From contig JAICLN010000214.1 of the NCBI GenBank assembly GCA_025925615.1, positions 1 to 7,374 on the forward strand: a stretch of 7,374 nucleotides of DNA, read 5' to 3'. Origin of the DNA: Actinomycetospora sp. (GTDB lineage Bacteria; Actinomycetota; Actinomycetes; Mycobacteriales; Pseudonocardiaceae). Under the pieces are notes generated by a model. That model was given only the letters and a program-made list of their open reading frames with translations, was not told the origin of the DNA and made no database searches. Position 1 is the first letter of the stretch; each line of letters begins with the position of its first letter. The position numbers and the translations under genes are program-made. Shown piece by piece: positions 1-6,800 of the stretch.

Positions 1-176
1 GGCACTGGGCCGATCCCGATTCGCTCGCGCTGCTCGCGTTCCTGCACCGGCGGGTCGGGGAGCTGCCCGTCGCCATCGTCGGAGCGCTGCGGCCGCTGCG
101 GAGCCGACCTCGACGGCCCGACCCGGACGCGGCCGCGGCCGGGGTGCTCTGGTGGGACGCCCCGTCGTTGCGGTGA
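1..176 (+). CDS. 3' fragment of a LuxR/LAL-type STAND ATPase regulator, apparently truncated
   Basis: The frame starting at base 3 is open from the window edge to a TGA at 174-176 (57 codons visible). It begins HWADPDSLALLAFLHRR, followed by LPVAIVGALRP. This is the segment just after Walker B in large LuxR (LAL) and MalT-like AAA/STAND regulators, where an acidic stretch precedes HWAD and is followed by a helix and a strand ending in LRP. In those families several hundred residues normally follow: the rest of the ATPase, TPR-like repeats and a C-terminal LuxR helix-turn-helix. Here the similarity stops after LRP. A short Arg/Pro/Ala-rich tail ends in WWDAPSLR and a stop. Neither other forward frame restores recognisable similarity. 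The gene is therefore probably a truncated or decayed regulator, or a short ATPase without its DNA-binding domain. The N-terminal part lies outside the window. The ATPase call is fairly firm; whether the product works is unknown. Confidence 0.6.
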   Translation, partial: HWADPDSLALLAFLHRRVGELPVAIVGALRPLRSRPRRPDPDAAAAGVLWWDAPSLR

Positions 177-192
177 GGAGCAGGACGCGTGT

Positions 193-229
193 GCCGGAGA
201 ACCGGGTCCGCGGGACCCGGTTCTCCGGC
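193..229 (+). terminator. Perfect 17-bp hairpin after the ATPase fragment
   Basis: Bases 193-209 are exactly complementary to 213-229, with a GCG loop at 210-212. The stem is GC-rich with a central AACC/GGTT. It begins 17 nt after the stop codon at 174-176. No T-run follows, which is common for actinomycete intrinsic terminators. The placement supports termination of the upstream gene. Because the stem is symmetrical it could also act on minus-strand transcripts. Confidence 0.75.
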
Positions 230-253
230 GCTGTTCGTGCCCGTGATCAGCCC

Positions 254-315
254 TCGAGGGGCACACCAAGCATCCCGGGCACAACCGGGACCTGCCCCAC
301 GTACCCCTGATCACC
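254..315. repeat. 62-nt direct repeat, copy 1
   Basis: This copy matches 358-419 over its whole length with 6 substitutions and no gaps. It is bounded by an 8-bp inverted repeat, GTGATCAG (243-250) and CTGATCAC (307-314). Inside is a perfect stem of TCCCGG and CCGGGA with a 6-nt loop (272-289). A second pairing, GGGGCA with TGCCCC, can form around it. The identical flanks and substituted middle fit a structured non-coding element, such as a REP-like or small palindromic element or an RNA motif. I do not recognise the family. Confidence 0.7.
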
Positions 316-357
316 CGACGACGACAGCGCCGACCCGTGGCCCAAGCGCAGCCGCCG

Positions 358-419
358 TCGAGGGGCACACCAGGCATCCCGAGCGCGCCCGGAACCTGCC
401 CCACGTACCCCTGATCACC
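358..419. repeat. 62-nt direct repeat, copy 2
   Basis: Second copy, starting 104 nt after copy 1. Differences from copy 1 fall at 373 and five positions in the middle; both flanks are identical. Read as minus-strand RNA, the stem changes keep pairing: the inner stem becomes U-A, U-G, C-G, C-G, G-C, and CAGG can pair with CCUG where copy 1 has a G-U pair. Unlike copy 1, it lacks the GTGATCAG inverted partner on its left side, although CTGATCAC is kept at 411-418. Confidence 0.7.
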
Positions 420-582
420 TGAGCGATGGCGGGGCTAGCGATTCGCGGCGGCCCGGTGGCGCGGTCCGGCGGGGACGTGGTGCAGCAGTCCCGACAGCAT
501 CGCGCCGAACCCGAGGCGCCCGTCCTCCACATCGCCGCCGGCGTCCCTGCCGGCCGTGTGAGCCGCCGACCGTGGACGTGAG

Positions 583-963
583 GTGCTGCGGGCGCCCAGA
601 CTCGACGGCGTGCCCGGGCAGACCGTGATTCCGCGGATGGTGGTGACCGACGTCGCGGGGGCGGTCGCGTTCCTGCGCGACGTGTTCGGCGCGACCGGCG
701 AGGTGCAGGTCGGGCGACCGGCCGAGGTCGAGCTGCGTGGCTCCACGGTCATGGTCAGCGCCATGGGTGAACGGGAGCTGTTCCCGGCCTTCCTGTACGT
801 CTACGTCGACGATGCCGACGTCGTCTTCGAGCGCGCGATGGCGGCGGGGGCCCGCAGCATCGAGGACCCCGTCGACACGTTCTACGGCGATCGCCGGGCC
901 ATGGTCGAGGACCCGTTCGGCAACGTCTTCCAGATCGCGCACCGGATCGGGGCGGAGGCCTGA
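583..963 (+). CDS. VOC-fold protein (glyoxalase/bleomycin-resistance/PhnB-like)
   Basis: This predicts a 126-residue protein, a normal length for a single-chain VOC protein with two beta-alpha-beta-beta-beta modules. Module 1 runs from about residue 15 (VIPRMVVTD, then AFLRDVFGA) to 60. Module 2 runs from about 68 (AFLYVYVDDAD) to 122. The C-terminal signature YGDRR (101-105) with DPFGN (110-114) is typical of the PhnB-like/YdeM-type branch. The first strand lacks the His that glyoxalase I uses to bind metal, so glyoxalase I activity is unlikely. Members of this branch include drug-binding resistance proteins and enzymes of unknown substrate, and the sequence does not decide between them. The start is uncertain. 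GTG at 583 is the first start codon after the in-frame stop at 559-561, but AGG abuts it too closely to be a good ribosome site. GTG at 610 is an alternative. The gene converges on the tetR gene, with 94 bp between stops. Confidence 0.88.
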   Translation: MLRAPRLDGVPGQTVIPRMVVTDVAGAVAFLRDVFGATGEVQVGRPAEVELRGSTVMVSAMGERELFPAFLYVYVDDADVVFERAMAAGARSIEDPVDTFYGDRRAMVEDPFGNVFQIAHRIGAEA

Positions 964-982
964 CGACCCCGTGCTCGTCGTA

Positions 983-1038
983 CACCCGCAACGGGTGAGG
1001 CCTGGCCCCGTCGGCCCCGCGGCGGGGACGCCCCCGCC
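983..1038. terminator. Terminator-like hairpins between convergent VOC and tetR genes
   Basis: Two hairpins sit in the 94-bp gap between the facing stop codons. The first is CACCCG (983-988) with CGGGTG (992-997), a 6-bp stem with a CAA loop, about 20 nt after the VOC stop. The second is GGCGGGG (1021-1027) with CCCCGCC (1032-1038), a 7-bp stem with a 4-nt loop, about 20 nt beyond the tetR stop on the other strand. Neither has a T-run. Position suggests one terminator for each direction or a shared bidirectional one. Confidence 0.55.
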
Positions 1039-1057
1039 CTCCCGGCCTGCGGATCCG

Positions 1058-1807
1058 CTAGTGCGCGCCGTCGCCGTCGCCGTCGTCCAGGCCGGATGGT
1101 GGCCGGGCGCGCGCCGACCAGCTCCTGGCGTCCCACGTCCTGAGCCAGGCATCGGCGGCCACGATCGGGAGGAAGCCGGTCCAGAACTGGTTCATCTGGT
1201 CCCAGAGCTCCTGCTTGGGGCTCAGGGACTCCAGCAACGTGGCGCGACCCGCGAGGCTGACGACCAGTTCGTGTGCCGCCCACTGCGGGTCGACCGTGGG
1301 CACGAGCAGGTGTTGGTCGGCGGCGAGCGTGAACAACCGACCCAGCTCGGACTCCCAGCCGTTGCTGATCTCGGCGAGGGTGGGCCGGTCCAGCACCTGA
1401 TCTCGCAGGACGCGGGCGGCACCGCGCACGATGGGGTCGTCCAGGCGGACCACCACGTTGTCGGTCACGGCGATGAGTGCGTGGAGCGGGTCGGGTGTGT
1501 CGCGTTCGGCGCCGGGGATGACGCGATCCCAGGAGACGGTCATCGCCTCGACCAGCGCGGCGGCGACCGCGTGCTTGGACGGGAAGTGGAAGTACAGCGC
1601 GCCCTTGCTGCCCGGTCCGTGGCTGAGCAGGTCGTTCAGGCTGGTGCCGTGGTAGCCCCGCGCGGCGAATTGCTCGCCTGCCGCCACGAGCAGGGCGTGG
1701 CGGGTGGCCGCGGCGCGCTGTTGCTGGTGGCGGCCGGTGCGCCCGCGACCGGGCACGCCCTCTGCCGGAGCCGGGGGCGGAGCGTCGTCGTGCAGTCGGG
1801 TCATCAT
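1058..1807 (-). CDS. TetR-family regulator, gamma-butyrolactone receptor-like (ScbR/ArpA type)
   Basis: The predicted protein has 249 residues. The N-terminal TetR DNA-binding domain spans about 31-80: a first helix RHALLVAAGEQFAARGYHG, then the helix-turn-helix TSLNDLL...GSKGALYFHFPSK. The phrase KGALYFHFPSK is characteristic of the ScbR/ArpA/BarA branch of TetR, whose members bind gamma-butyrolactone-like signals or antibiotics and repress until ligand arrives. A Trp at about 151 (NGWESELGRLF) sits roughly where those receptors carry the ligand-pocket Trp; this is a by-eye alignment. About 30 residues precede the domain, more than usual, and a GTG at codon 18 is a possible alternative start. 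The chosen ATG at 1807 has AAGG 10 nt upstream and a second ATG directly after it. The C-terminal tail (about 226-249) is Asp/Gly/Arg-rich and looks disordered. The gene is divergent from the MFS exporter, and an ARE-like operator lies 12 nt before its start, so autorepression and control of the exporter are likely. The TetR call is firm; the ligand is unknown. Confidence 0.9.
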   Translation of the reverse strand: MMTRLHDDAPPPAPAEGVPGRGRTGRHQQQRAAATRHALLVAAGEQFAARGYHGTSLNDLLSHGPGSKGALYFHFPSKHAVAAALVEAMTVSWDRVIPGAERDTPDPLHALIAVTDNVVVRLDDPIVRGAARVLRDQVLDRPTLAEISNGWESELGRLFTLAADQHLLVPTVDPQWAAHELVVSLAGRATLLESLSPKQELWDQMNQFWTGFLPIVAADAWLRTWDARSWSARARPPSGLDDGDGDGAH

Positions 1808-1819
1808 CAGGGGTTTGCC

Positions 1820-1841
1820 TTGTACGAACCGGTCGGTATGT
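1820..1841. promoter_or_regulatory. ARE-like operator for the ScbR/ArpA-type repressor
   Basis: This is a 22-bp imperfect palindrome centred on ACC|GGT. The right half, GGTCGGTATGT (1831-1841), fits every position of the published ArpA half-site GG(T/C)CGGT(A/T)(T/C)G(T/G). The left half, read on the other strand, is GGTTCGTACAA and fits 7 of 11. The site lies just upstream of the tetR ribosome-binding region, where a bound receptor would block tetR transcription. A TACGGT on the minus strand at 1850-1845 could be the tetR -10, which would put the operator at the transcription start. The match is read from the sequence; binding is inferred. Confidence 0.65.
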
Positions 1842-1950
1842 TCAACCGTAGCGGGTGTCCGACCGGGGGGCCAGGCCGGAGGTGGTGGGGGGTTCTCCGG
1901 GCTGGTTGGTCGGGTAGGGCGTGTCGGTGCCGTTCGCCGGCCGACCGTCC

Positions 1951-1987
1951 ACGTGGCGCCGTCGGCGTCGAGCCGATGGCGCCACGT
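1951..1987. promoter_or_regulatory. 16-bp-stem inverted repeat in the tetR-MFS divergent region
   Basis: Bases 1951-1966 pair with 1972-1987 around a 5-nt loop (GTCGA). Fifteen of 16 pairs are Watson-Crick and one is G-T. It is far stronger than other inverted repeats in this spacer. It lies upstream of both divergent genes, so it is not a normal gene-end terminator. It could be an operator for a dimeric regulator, a block against transcription read-through, or a structure in a long leader of the exporter mRNA. Its sequence does not resemble the ARE half-site. Confidence 0.55.
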
Positions 1988-2089
1988 CCCGCGACGAGGC
2001 TCGTCTCCTCTCCGAGGTCAGTGTCCGCGTCGGTCCAGGATCCGGTCGACCCGGGCCGATTCGAGGGCCGGAACGCGTCCGACCCCATG

Positions 2090-2095
2090 GATAAT
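2090..2095 (+). promoter_or_regulatory. Candidate -10 element (GATAAT) of the MFS gene
   Basis: GATAAT is one mismatch from TATAAT and part of the only run of A/T bases nearby. It ends 7 nt before a GTG at 2103, which is in frame with the exporter. This spacing fits a leaderless transcript starting on the start codon, a common arrangement in actinomycetes, and would explain why no Shine-Dalgarno site is visible. I see no convincing -35 box at 16-18 nt upstream. Confidence 0.45.
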
Positions 2096-2102
2096 TCGCG
2101 AC

Positions 2103-3491
2103 GTGGCGGCGAGCGCGGGCCCGGTGGGTGCCCCTGACCAGCCGAGTGCCCGTGTCGCGCTGGCGCCCCTGCTCGCGGTCTGTTCCGGCTACTTCATGGT
2201 CATCCTCGACGTGACCATCGTGAACGTGGCGGCGCCCGCGATCGGGCGCGAACTGACGGCGTCCCTGACGAGTCTGCAGTGGATCGTGGACGGCTACTCG
2301 GTGGCGTTCGCCGGCTTCCTCCTGCTCGGGGGAGCGCTGGGCGATCGCTGGGGCCACCGCCGCGTGTTCTCCCTCGGGGTCGCCCTGTTCACCGCGGCAT
2401 CTCTCGGCTGCGTCGTCGCGGGGGACGCCGTCACGCTCACGGTGTTCCGCCTCGTCGAGGGCTGCGGAGCGGCCCTGCTGGTGCCCAGCTCGCTGGCGTT
2501 GCTGCAACAGGTCTATCCCACGCCGGAGGCCCGGGCGCGCGCCTTCGGCCTGTGGGGCGCGATCGCGGGCGTGGCGGCCACCGCGGGCCCGCTCGTGGGC
2601 GGGATCCTGACCTCCACGGTCGGCTGGCGATGGGTCTTCGTCATCAACCTTCCGGTGGGAGTGCTGTGCCTCGCGGCCACCACGGCCACGGTCGGACGGT
2701 CGCCGCGCGACCCCGAGCGCGTCATCGATCTGCTCGGGCAGGCGGCCGTCGTGGTCACCGTCGCCGCCCTCGTCGCCGCGCTCAACGAGGTGGGGCGCCA
2801 GGGCATCCGGGGACCGGCGGTGATCGCCGGTGTCCTCGTCGCGGGCGCGGCCGCCGGCGTGCTCGTCCTGCGCGAGCGCTACGGCTCCCACCCGCCGTTG
2901 CCCCGATCGTTGCTGGGATCCCGACCGCTGGTGGGCGGAACCGCCATCGGTCTCCTGTTCAACTTCGGCTTCTACGGCATGATCTTCGCCGCCAGCGTCT
3001 ACTTCCAGCAGCACGAGGGCCTCAGCGCCGCGCTGGCCGGGCTCGCCCTGCTGCCCGCCGTCGCCGTGACCATGGTGGCCTCCGTGCTGTCGGGCCGGTT
3101 GTCCGCCCGCTTCCCCCACCGGCGCCTCATGCTCGTCGGCCTCCTGACGGCATGCCTCGGCCTGACGGTGTGGGCGGTGGTGGGCGAAGCCGCGAGCTAC
3201 GCGGTCCTCGTCATCGCCATGGTGGCCTGCGGTTTCGGCACGTCGTTCACCCTGACCGGGGCGACCTCGACGGTCATGGGGGCCGCACCGGCCGACTACG
3301 GCGGCACGGCATCGGCGACGCTCAACACGGCCCGGCAGACCGGGTCGGCCGCGGGGGTCGCGATCGCCGGGTCGCTCGTCGCGACGGTCGGGCTGCCCGC
3401 CGGCGTCCCCACCTTCATGGCCATCGGCGCCGCCGGCTACCTCCTCGCCGCGGTCCTCACCCTGGTCTGCGTCCCCGGACTGCGACGGTAG
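2103..3491 (+). CDS. MFS multidrug exporter, DHA2 (14-helix) family
   Basis: This is a proton-driven inner-membrane drug exporter of the EmrB/QacA-like DHA2 branch, 462 residues from GTG 2103 or 455 from GTG 2124. Family motifs are clear (numbering from 2124): the TM1 motif LDVTIVNVAAP (28-38), motif A GGALGDRWGHRR in the TM2-3 loop (69-80), and the antiporter motif C around AGVAATAGPLVGG (148-160) in TM5. By eye there are 14 hydrophobic segments ending near LVCVPGLRR, which separates it from 12-helix DHA1 pumps. It is slightly shorter than many DHA2 proteins because the N-terminus, loops and C-terminus are short. GTG 2103 is preferred because a GATAAT element lies 7 nt upstream; GTG 2124 is the alternative, and neither has a good ribosome site. 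It is divergent from the tetR gene, a classic repressor-exporter pair, so control by that repressor is expected. The substrate cannot be read from the sequence. Confidence 0.9.
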   Translation: MAASAGPVGAPDQPSARVALAPLLAVCSGYFMVILDVTIVNVAAPAIGRELTASLTSLQWIVDGYSVAFAGFLLLGGALGDRWGHRRVFSLGVALFTAASLGCVVAGDAVTLTVFRLVEGCGAALLVPSSLALLQQVYPTPEARARAFGLWGAIAGVAATAGPLVGGILTSTVGWRWVFVINLPVGVLCLAATTATVGRSPRDPERVIDLLGQAAVVVTVAALVAALNEVGRQGIRGPAVIAGVLVAGAAAGVLVLRERYGSHPPLPRSLLGSRPLVGGTAIGLLFNFGFYGMIFAASVYFQQHEGLSAALAGLALLPAVAVTMVASVLSGRLSARFPHRRLMLVGLLTACLGLTVWAVVGEAASYAVLVIAMVACGFGTSFTLTGATSTVMGAAPADYGGTASATLNTARQTGSAAGVAIAGSLVATVGLPAGVPTFMAIGAAGYLLAAVLTLVCVPGLRR

Positions 3492-3555
3492 ACGGCCCCG
3501 CCGACCGCGCCGGCCCGAGGTGCCGCCGGAAAAGCGGGGGAGAGGCACCGTGTGG

Positions 3556-3564
3556 TGCTACGGT
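3556..3564 (+). promoter_or_regulatory. Candidate extended -10 promoter before the small membrane gene
   Basis: TGC-TACGGT is a TGn-extended -10 with the A at position 2 and T at position 6 conserved. It lies 66 nt before the ATG at 3631. A -35 box is not evident. It offers a promoter for the small gene independent of the exporter, which ends at 3491. The evidence is a single short motif. Confidence 0.3.
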
Positions 3565-3630
3565 CCCGCATCGGTCGGGCCGGGGCGCGTGCCATCGGCT
3601 CGTGGGACGACGTGACGAGACGGAGCAGCG

Positions 3631-3810
3631 ATGAGGCGCAGGGGCGGGTCGCTGGTGGGTCTCCTCTACATCATCATCGGGGTGGTCGTCGCGCTGTCCA
3701 ACGGCTACGGCATCACCGACTTCTCGAGCCTGATCTCGTTCCTGCTCGCGATGTTCCTGTGGCCGCTGGTCCTCCTCGGGATCAGCCTCCACCTCGCGCT
3801 CGGCGCCTGA
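3631..3810 (+). CDS. Small two-helix membrane protein, 59 residues, function unknown
   Basis: ATG at 3631 is preceded by GGAG (3622-3625) with 5-nt spacing, the best ribosome site in the window. The frame ends at TGA 3808-3810. The protein begins MRRRGG, then has a hydrophobic helix at about 8-22 (LVGLLYIIIGVVVAL), a short polar loop (SNGYGITDFSS), and a second helix at about 34-57 containing FLWPLVLLGISLHL. The positive N-terminus suggests it faces the cytoplasm, with the loop outside, giving a hairpin topology. Similar small proteins of the form basic N-terminus, two helices and LWPLVLLG are, as I recall, common hypothetical proteins in actinomycetes; no function is known to me. It lies 139 bp after the exporter on the same strand and faces the P450 gene, with 62 bp between stops. 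Codon usage is strongly G/C at third positions, which supports real coding. It might be an accessory of the exporter, but nothing shows this directly. Confidence 0.8.
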   Translation: MRRRGGSLVGLLYIIIGVVVALSNGYGITDFSSLISFLLAMFLWPLVLLGISLHLALGA

Positions 3811-3872
3811 GGACCGGCCCACGACCCGCCCCCGGCGGCGACCATCGGCGAGGCCGGCCTCTCCGCGTCCCC

Positions 3873-6800
3873 TCACACGACGCTGGTCTCGCCCCAGATG
3901 TCCTCGAGGTAGCGGCCCCCGGCGCGCAGCCCGGCGAACCAGGCCTCGGCGTCGGCAGCCCCGCTGCCCGTCCGCTCCCGGAAGATCGTCGTGAAGGCCG
4001 CCCGGACCGCGGGGGCCATCGTCGTCGCGTTGCCGCACACGTAGACGGCGGCGTCGTCCTGCAGCAGCGTCCAGACGGCGTCGGCCTCGTCCTCGAGGGC
4101 CTGCTGGACGTAGCGGCGGGGACGTCCGGGCACCCGCGAGCACGCGGTCACCAGCCGGGCCACGCCCTCCTTCTCGTACCCGGCGAGCTCGTCGGCGTAG
4201 AGCAGGTCGTCCTCGGGATCCCGGCACCCCAGCACCAGCAGGGACTCCGCGACGGGCACCCCGCGCGCGACGAGCGCCCCGCGCTCCTGGAGGAATCCCC
4301 GGAAGGGCGCCATCCCAGTCCCCGCACCGACCATGATCATCGGTTGGTGCGGGTTCTCCGGCGGCCGGAAGGCGATCGAGGGCTCCCGGACCAGGCAGAA
4401 CACCGTCCCGCCGTCGGGCACGGCGGCCAGGTGGGTCGAGCAGGTGCCGCGGTAGTTCCCCTGCCCGGAGCGCGCGGGCGCGTCGAGCACTCCCACCGTC
4501 AGCGAGGCCTCCTCCGAGGCCGACGGTGCCGAGGAGATCGAGTAGTAGCGCGGGCGCAGCGCGGGCAGCAGGTCGAGGAACTCCGCGAAGCCCAGCTCGG
4601 CCTGCGGGTGGCGCTCGAGCAGCTCCAGGAACGTCACCCGCGGCCCGGCGATCTGCTCGCGGTAGCGGGCGCGCGCCTCGTCGTCGCCGCCGGCCAGCCC
4701 CGCGAGCTCGTCCCGCGCCGGGCCCGGGGGCATCGACGCCGCGAGCGCAGTGAGCTGCGGGCGCGTGGCGACGTCCTGCAGTTCCACGCACCCGCCGAGG
4801 ATCGCGAGCAGCGGATACGGCTCGCCGGTCGGCAGGTGCGTGGGCACGCCCCCGGCCGCCTCGATGGTGGCGTACTGGCCCGCGTCGAGCCGGAACCGCG
4901 CGATGACCCGGTTGAGCAGCCCGACGTCGTTGCGCGGCAGCACGCCCAGGTGGTCCCCGGCCTGGTAGGTCGTCCCGGCCGGCAACGCGATCTCCAGGTG
5001 GCGCACCGAACGCCCACCCGGGGTGCCCGCCCTCGTCGTCAGCTCCCGGTTCGCGACGACCGTGGCCGGGACCGCGGCGAACGAGCGCACGACGGGGCTC
5101 GCGCTGCGCCGGTTCTCGAACGACACCCGCAGACGCGGACCCGCCGTCGTCGCCGCAGCATCCCCGGCGGAGACCCCGCACGCCGAGCCCAGCGCGTCCC
5201 ACAGCCCGGCGTACCACTCGTGGAACTGGCCGTCGAAGTCGCCGCGGGCGTCGCCCTCCCCGCGCGGGAAGACCCGGCTGGCCCCGGCCGCCTCGAGGCG
5301 CTGGTCGACGAGGGTCGGGATGGCCTGGTAGGTCGAGGCCCAGTCCCGGTTGCCGCACCCGAAGACGGTGTAGCGCACCCCGGTCGCGGACGCATCGTCC
5401 CGGCGCACCCAGTCGCAGAACGCCGCCGCGTTGTCGGGCGGCATCCCGTTGTACGAGGCGGTCACGACGACGACCGCGCCCTCGGTCGGCAGGTCCGCAC
5501 CCGACGAGGACGTCCCGCCGCCGGCGCCCGCGCCGACGCGGTCGTCGAGCGGCGCGACGGTGGTCGTCCAGCCACGGTCGGTCCCGTCGCGGGCGATGCG
5601 GGTGGCGATGTCCTCGGCGGCCCCGAGGTTCGACCCGAACAGCACCAGCAGCGGGGTCCCGTGGCGGTCGCCGACCGGGGCCGCGGGCGCCGACCGGGTC
5701 TCCGCCTCGGGGGAGGGGGAGACGGCAGCGGCGGGCAGCGTCTGCCCCGTGGTGCGTCCGCTCCGGGGACGGACCGTGATCACCAGCCCCTCGGGCTTGA
5801 TGGTCATGCTCTCCTTGACCCGCAGCTGGTAGTCCGCCCGACCGACCAGCTCGAAGCGCTGCAGCACCATCGCCAGGACCAGGATCGCCTCCTGCAGCGC
5901 GAACTGACGCCCGATGCACGCCCGCACCCCGGTCCCGAAGGGCTTGTAGGCGTTCGGCGGGCGGGAGTCCTGGAACCTGGCGTCGAAGTGGTCCGGGTCG
6001 AACTCCGCGGCATCGGGCCCCCAGACCTCGGGGCGGCGGTGCAGCGCCGTGGAGAGCGCCATGATCGGGGTCCCGGCCCGGAACTCGTAGCCACCCACGG
6101 TGGTGTCCTGCAGCGGCCGGCGGAAGAACGCGGGCGCGGTGGGCCAGAGGCGCAGGGTCTCCGAGAGGATCTGCGGGACGTAGGTCAGTCTCCCCACCTG
6201 GGCGTCGGTCGGCGGCACGGCGAGGTCGGTGCCGAACACCTCGTCGACCTCCGCCTGCGCCCGCGCCGCGATGGCGGGGTTCTTCGTCAGGTAGTGCACC
6301 GCGAACGAGAGCAGCCCGCTCGTCGTCTCGTGCCCGGCGACCAGGAACGTGATGCACTGCGACACGATGTCGCGGTCGGGCAGCGGGTTGCCCGCCTTGT
6401 CCCGGCCCTCGAGCATCCGGCCCAGCAGGTCGTCGCCGGCCTCGCCGGACGCGCGCCGTTCGTCGATGATCCCCTGGACGGTGCTCGTCATGAGGTCGAT
6501 CGCTTCGGTGTAGCGGCGGTGTGCCCGGACACGGAGCCGGTCGACCGGTCCGGGGATGCGCGACCGGGCCTGGCCCTCGGCGAGCAGCGTCATCATGGCC
6601 CGGACGAACGGGTGCTGGGTGTCGCGGTAGAACGAGTTGAACCGGTACCCGAACCCGCAGAGCGCGATGGTGTCGAGGGTCAGCCGGGTCATGTCGGCGG
6701 TGACGTCGATCGGCTCGCCCGGGTTCAGCCGCTCCCACTTGATCAGCAACTGCTCGGCGATGTCCACCATCATCGGGTGGTAGCCCCGGATGGAGCGTTG

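Larger units (their letters stand above)
177..582. other. Gene-free spacer holding a hairpin and two 62-nt repeats
   Basis: I see no convincing protein gene in these 406 bases. Apart from the terminator-like hairpin (193-229) and the two direct repeats (254-315 and 358-419), the remaining part (420-582) has no clear promoter or conserved coding pattern. Open frames here are short, Arg/Pro/Thr-rich and resemble no family I know. One minus-strand frame ending at the TAG at 435-437 reads smoothly for about 31 codons, but it has no good start site and is otherwise antisense to the VOC gene. Confidence 0.6.

Noticed and set aside
435..764. Minus-strand frame ending at the TAG at 435-437, with a smooth C-terminal stretch (GRLGFGAMLSGLLHHVPAG)
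   Set aside because: Most of it is antisense to the VOC gene, it has no good start, and no domain is recognisable.
1807..2088. Minus-strand frame of 93 codons upstream of tetR with a TGATG overlap at its start
   Set aside because: It resembles no family, its second half loses third-position G/C bias, and it runs through the ARE-like operator and the 1951-1987 hairpin. The overlap looks like chance.
3517..3550. Possible hairpin GGTGCC/GGCACC with inner CCGC/GCGG after the exporter stop
   Set aside because: The pairings overlap and the loop is large, so it is weaker than the other hairpins in the window.
3850..3861. 12-bp palindrome GAGGCCGGCCTC between the convergent small membrane gene and P450 stops
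   Set aside because: It has no loop, so as RNA it would leave only about 4 pairs. It is too weak to call a terminator despite the suitable position.
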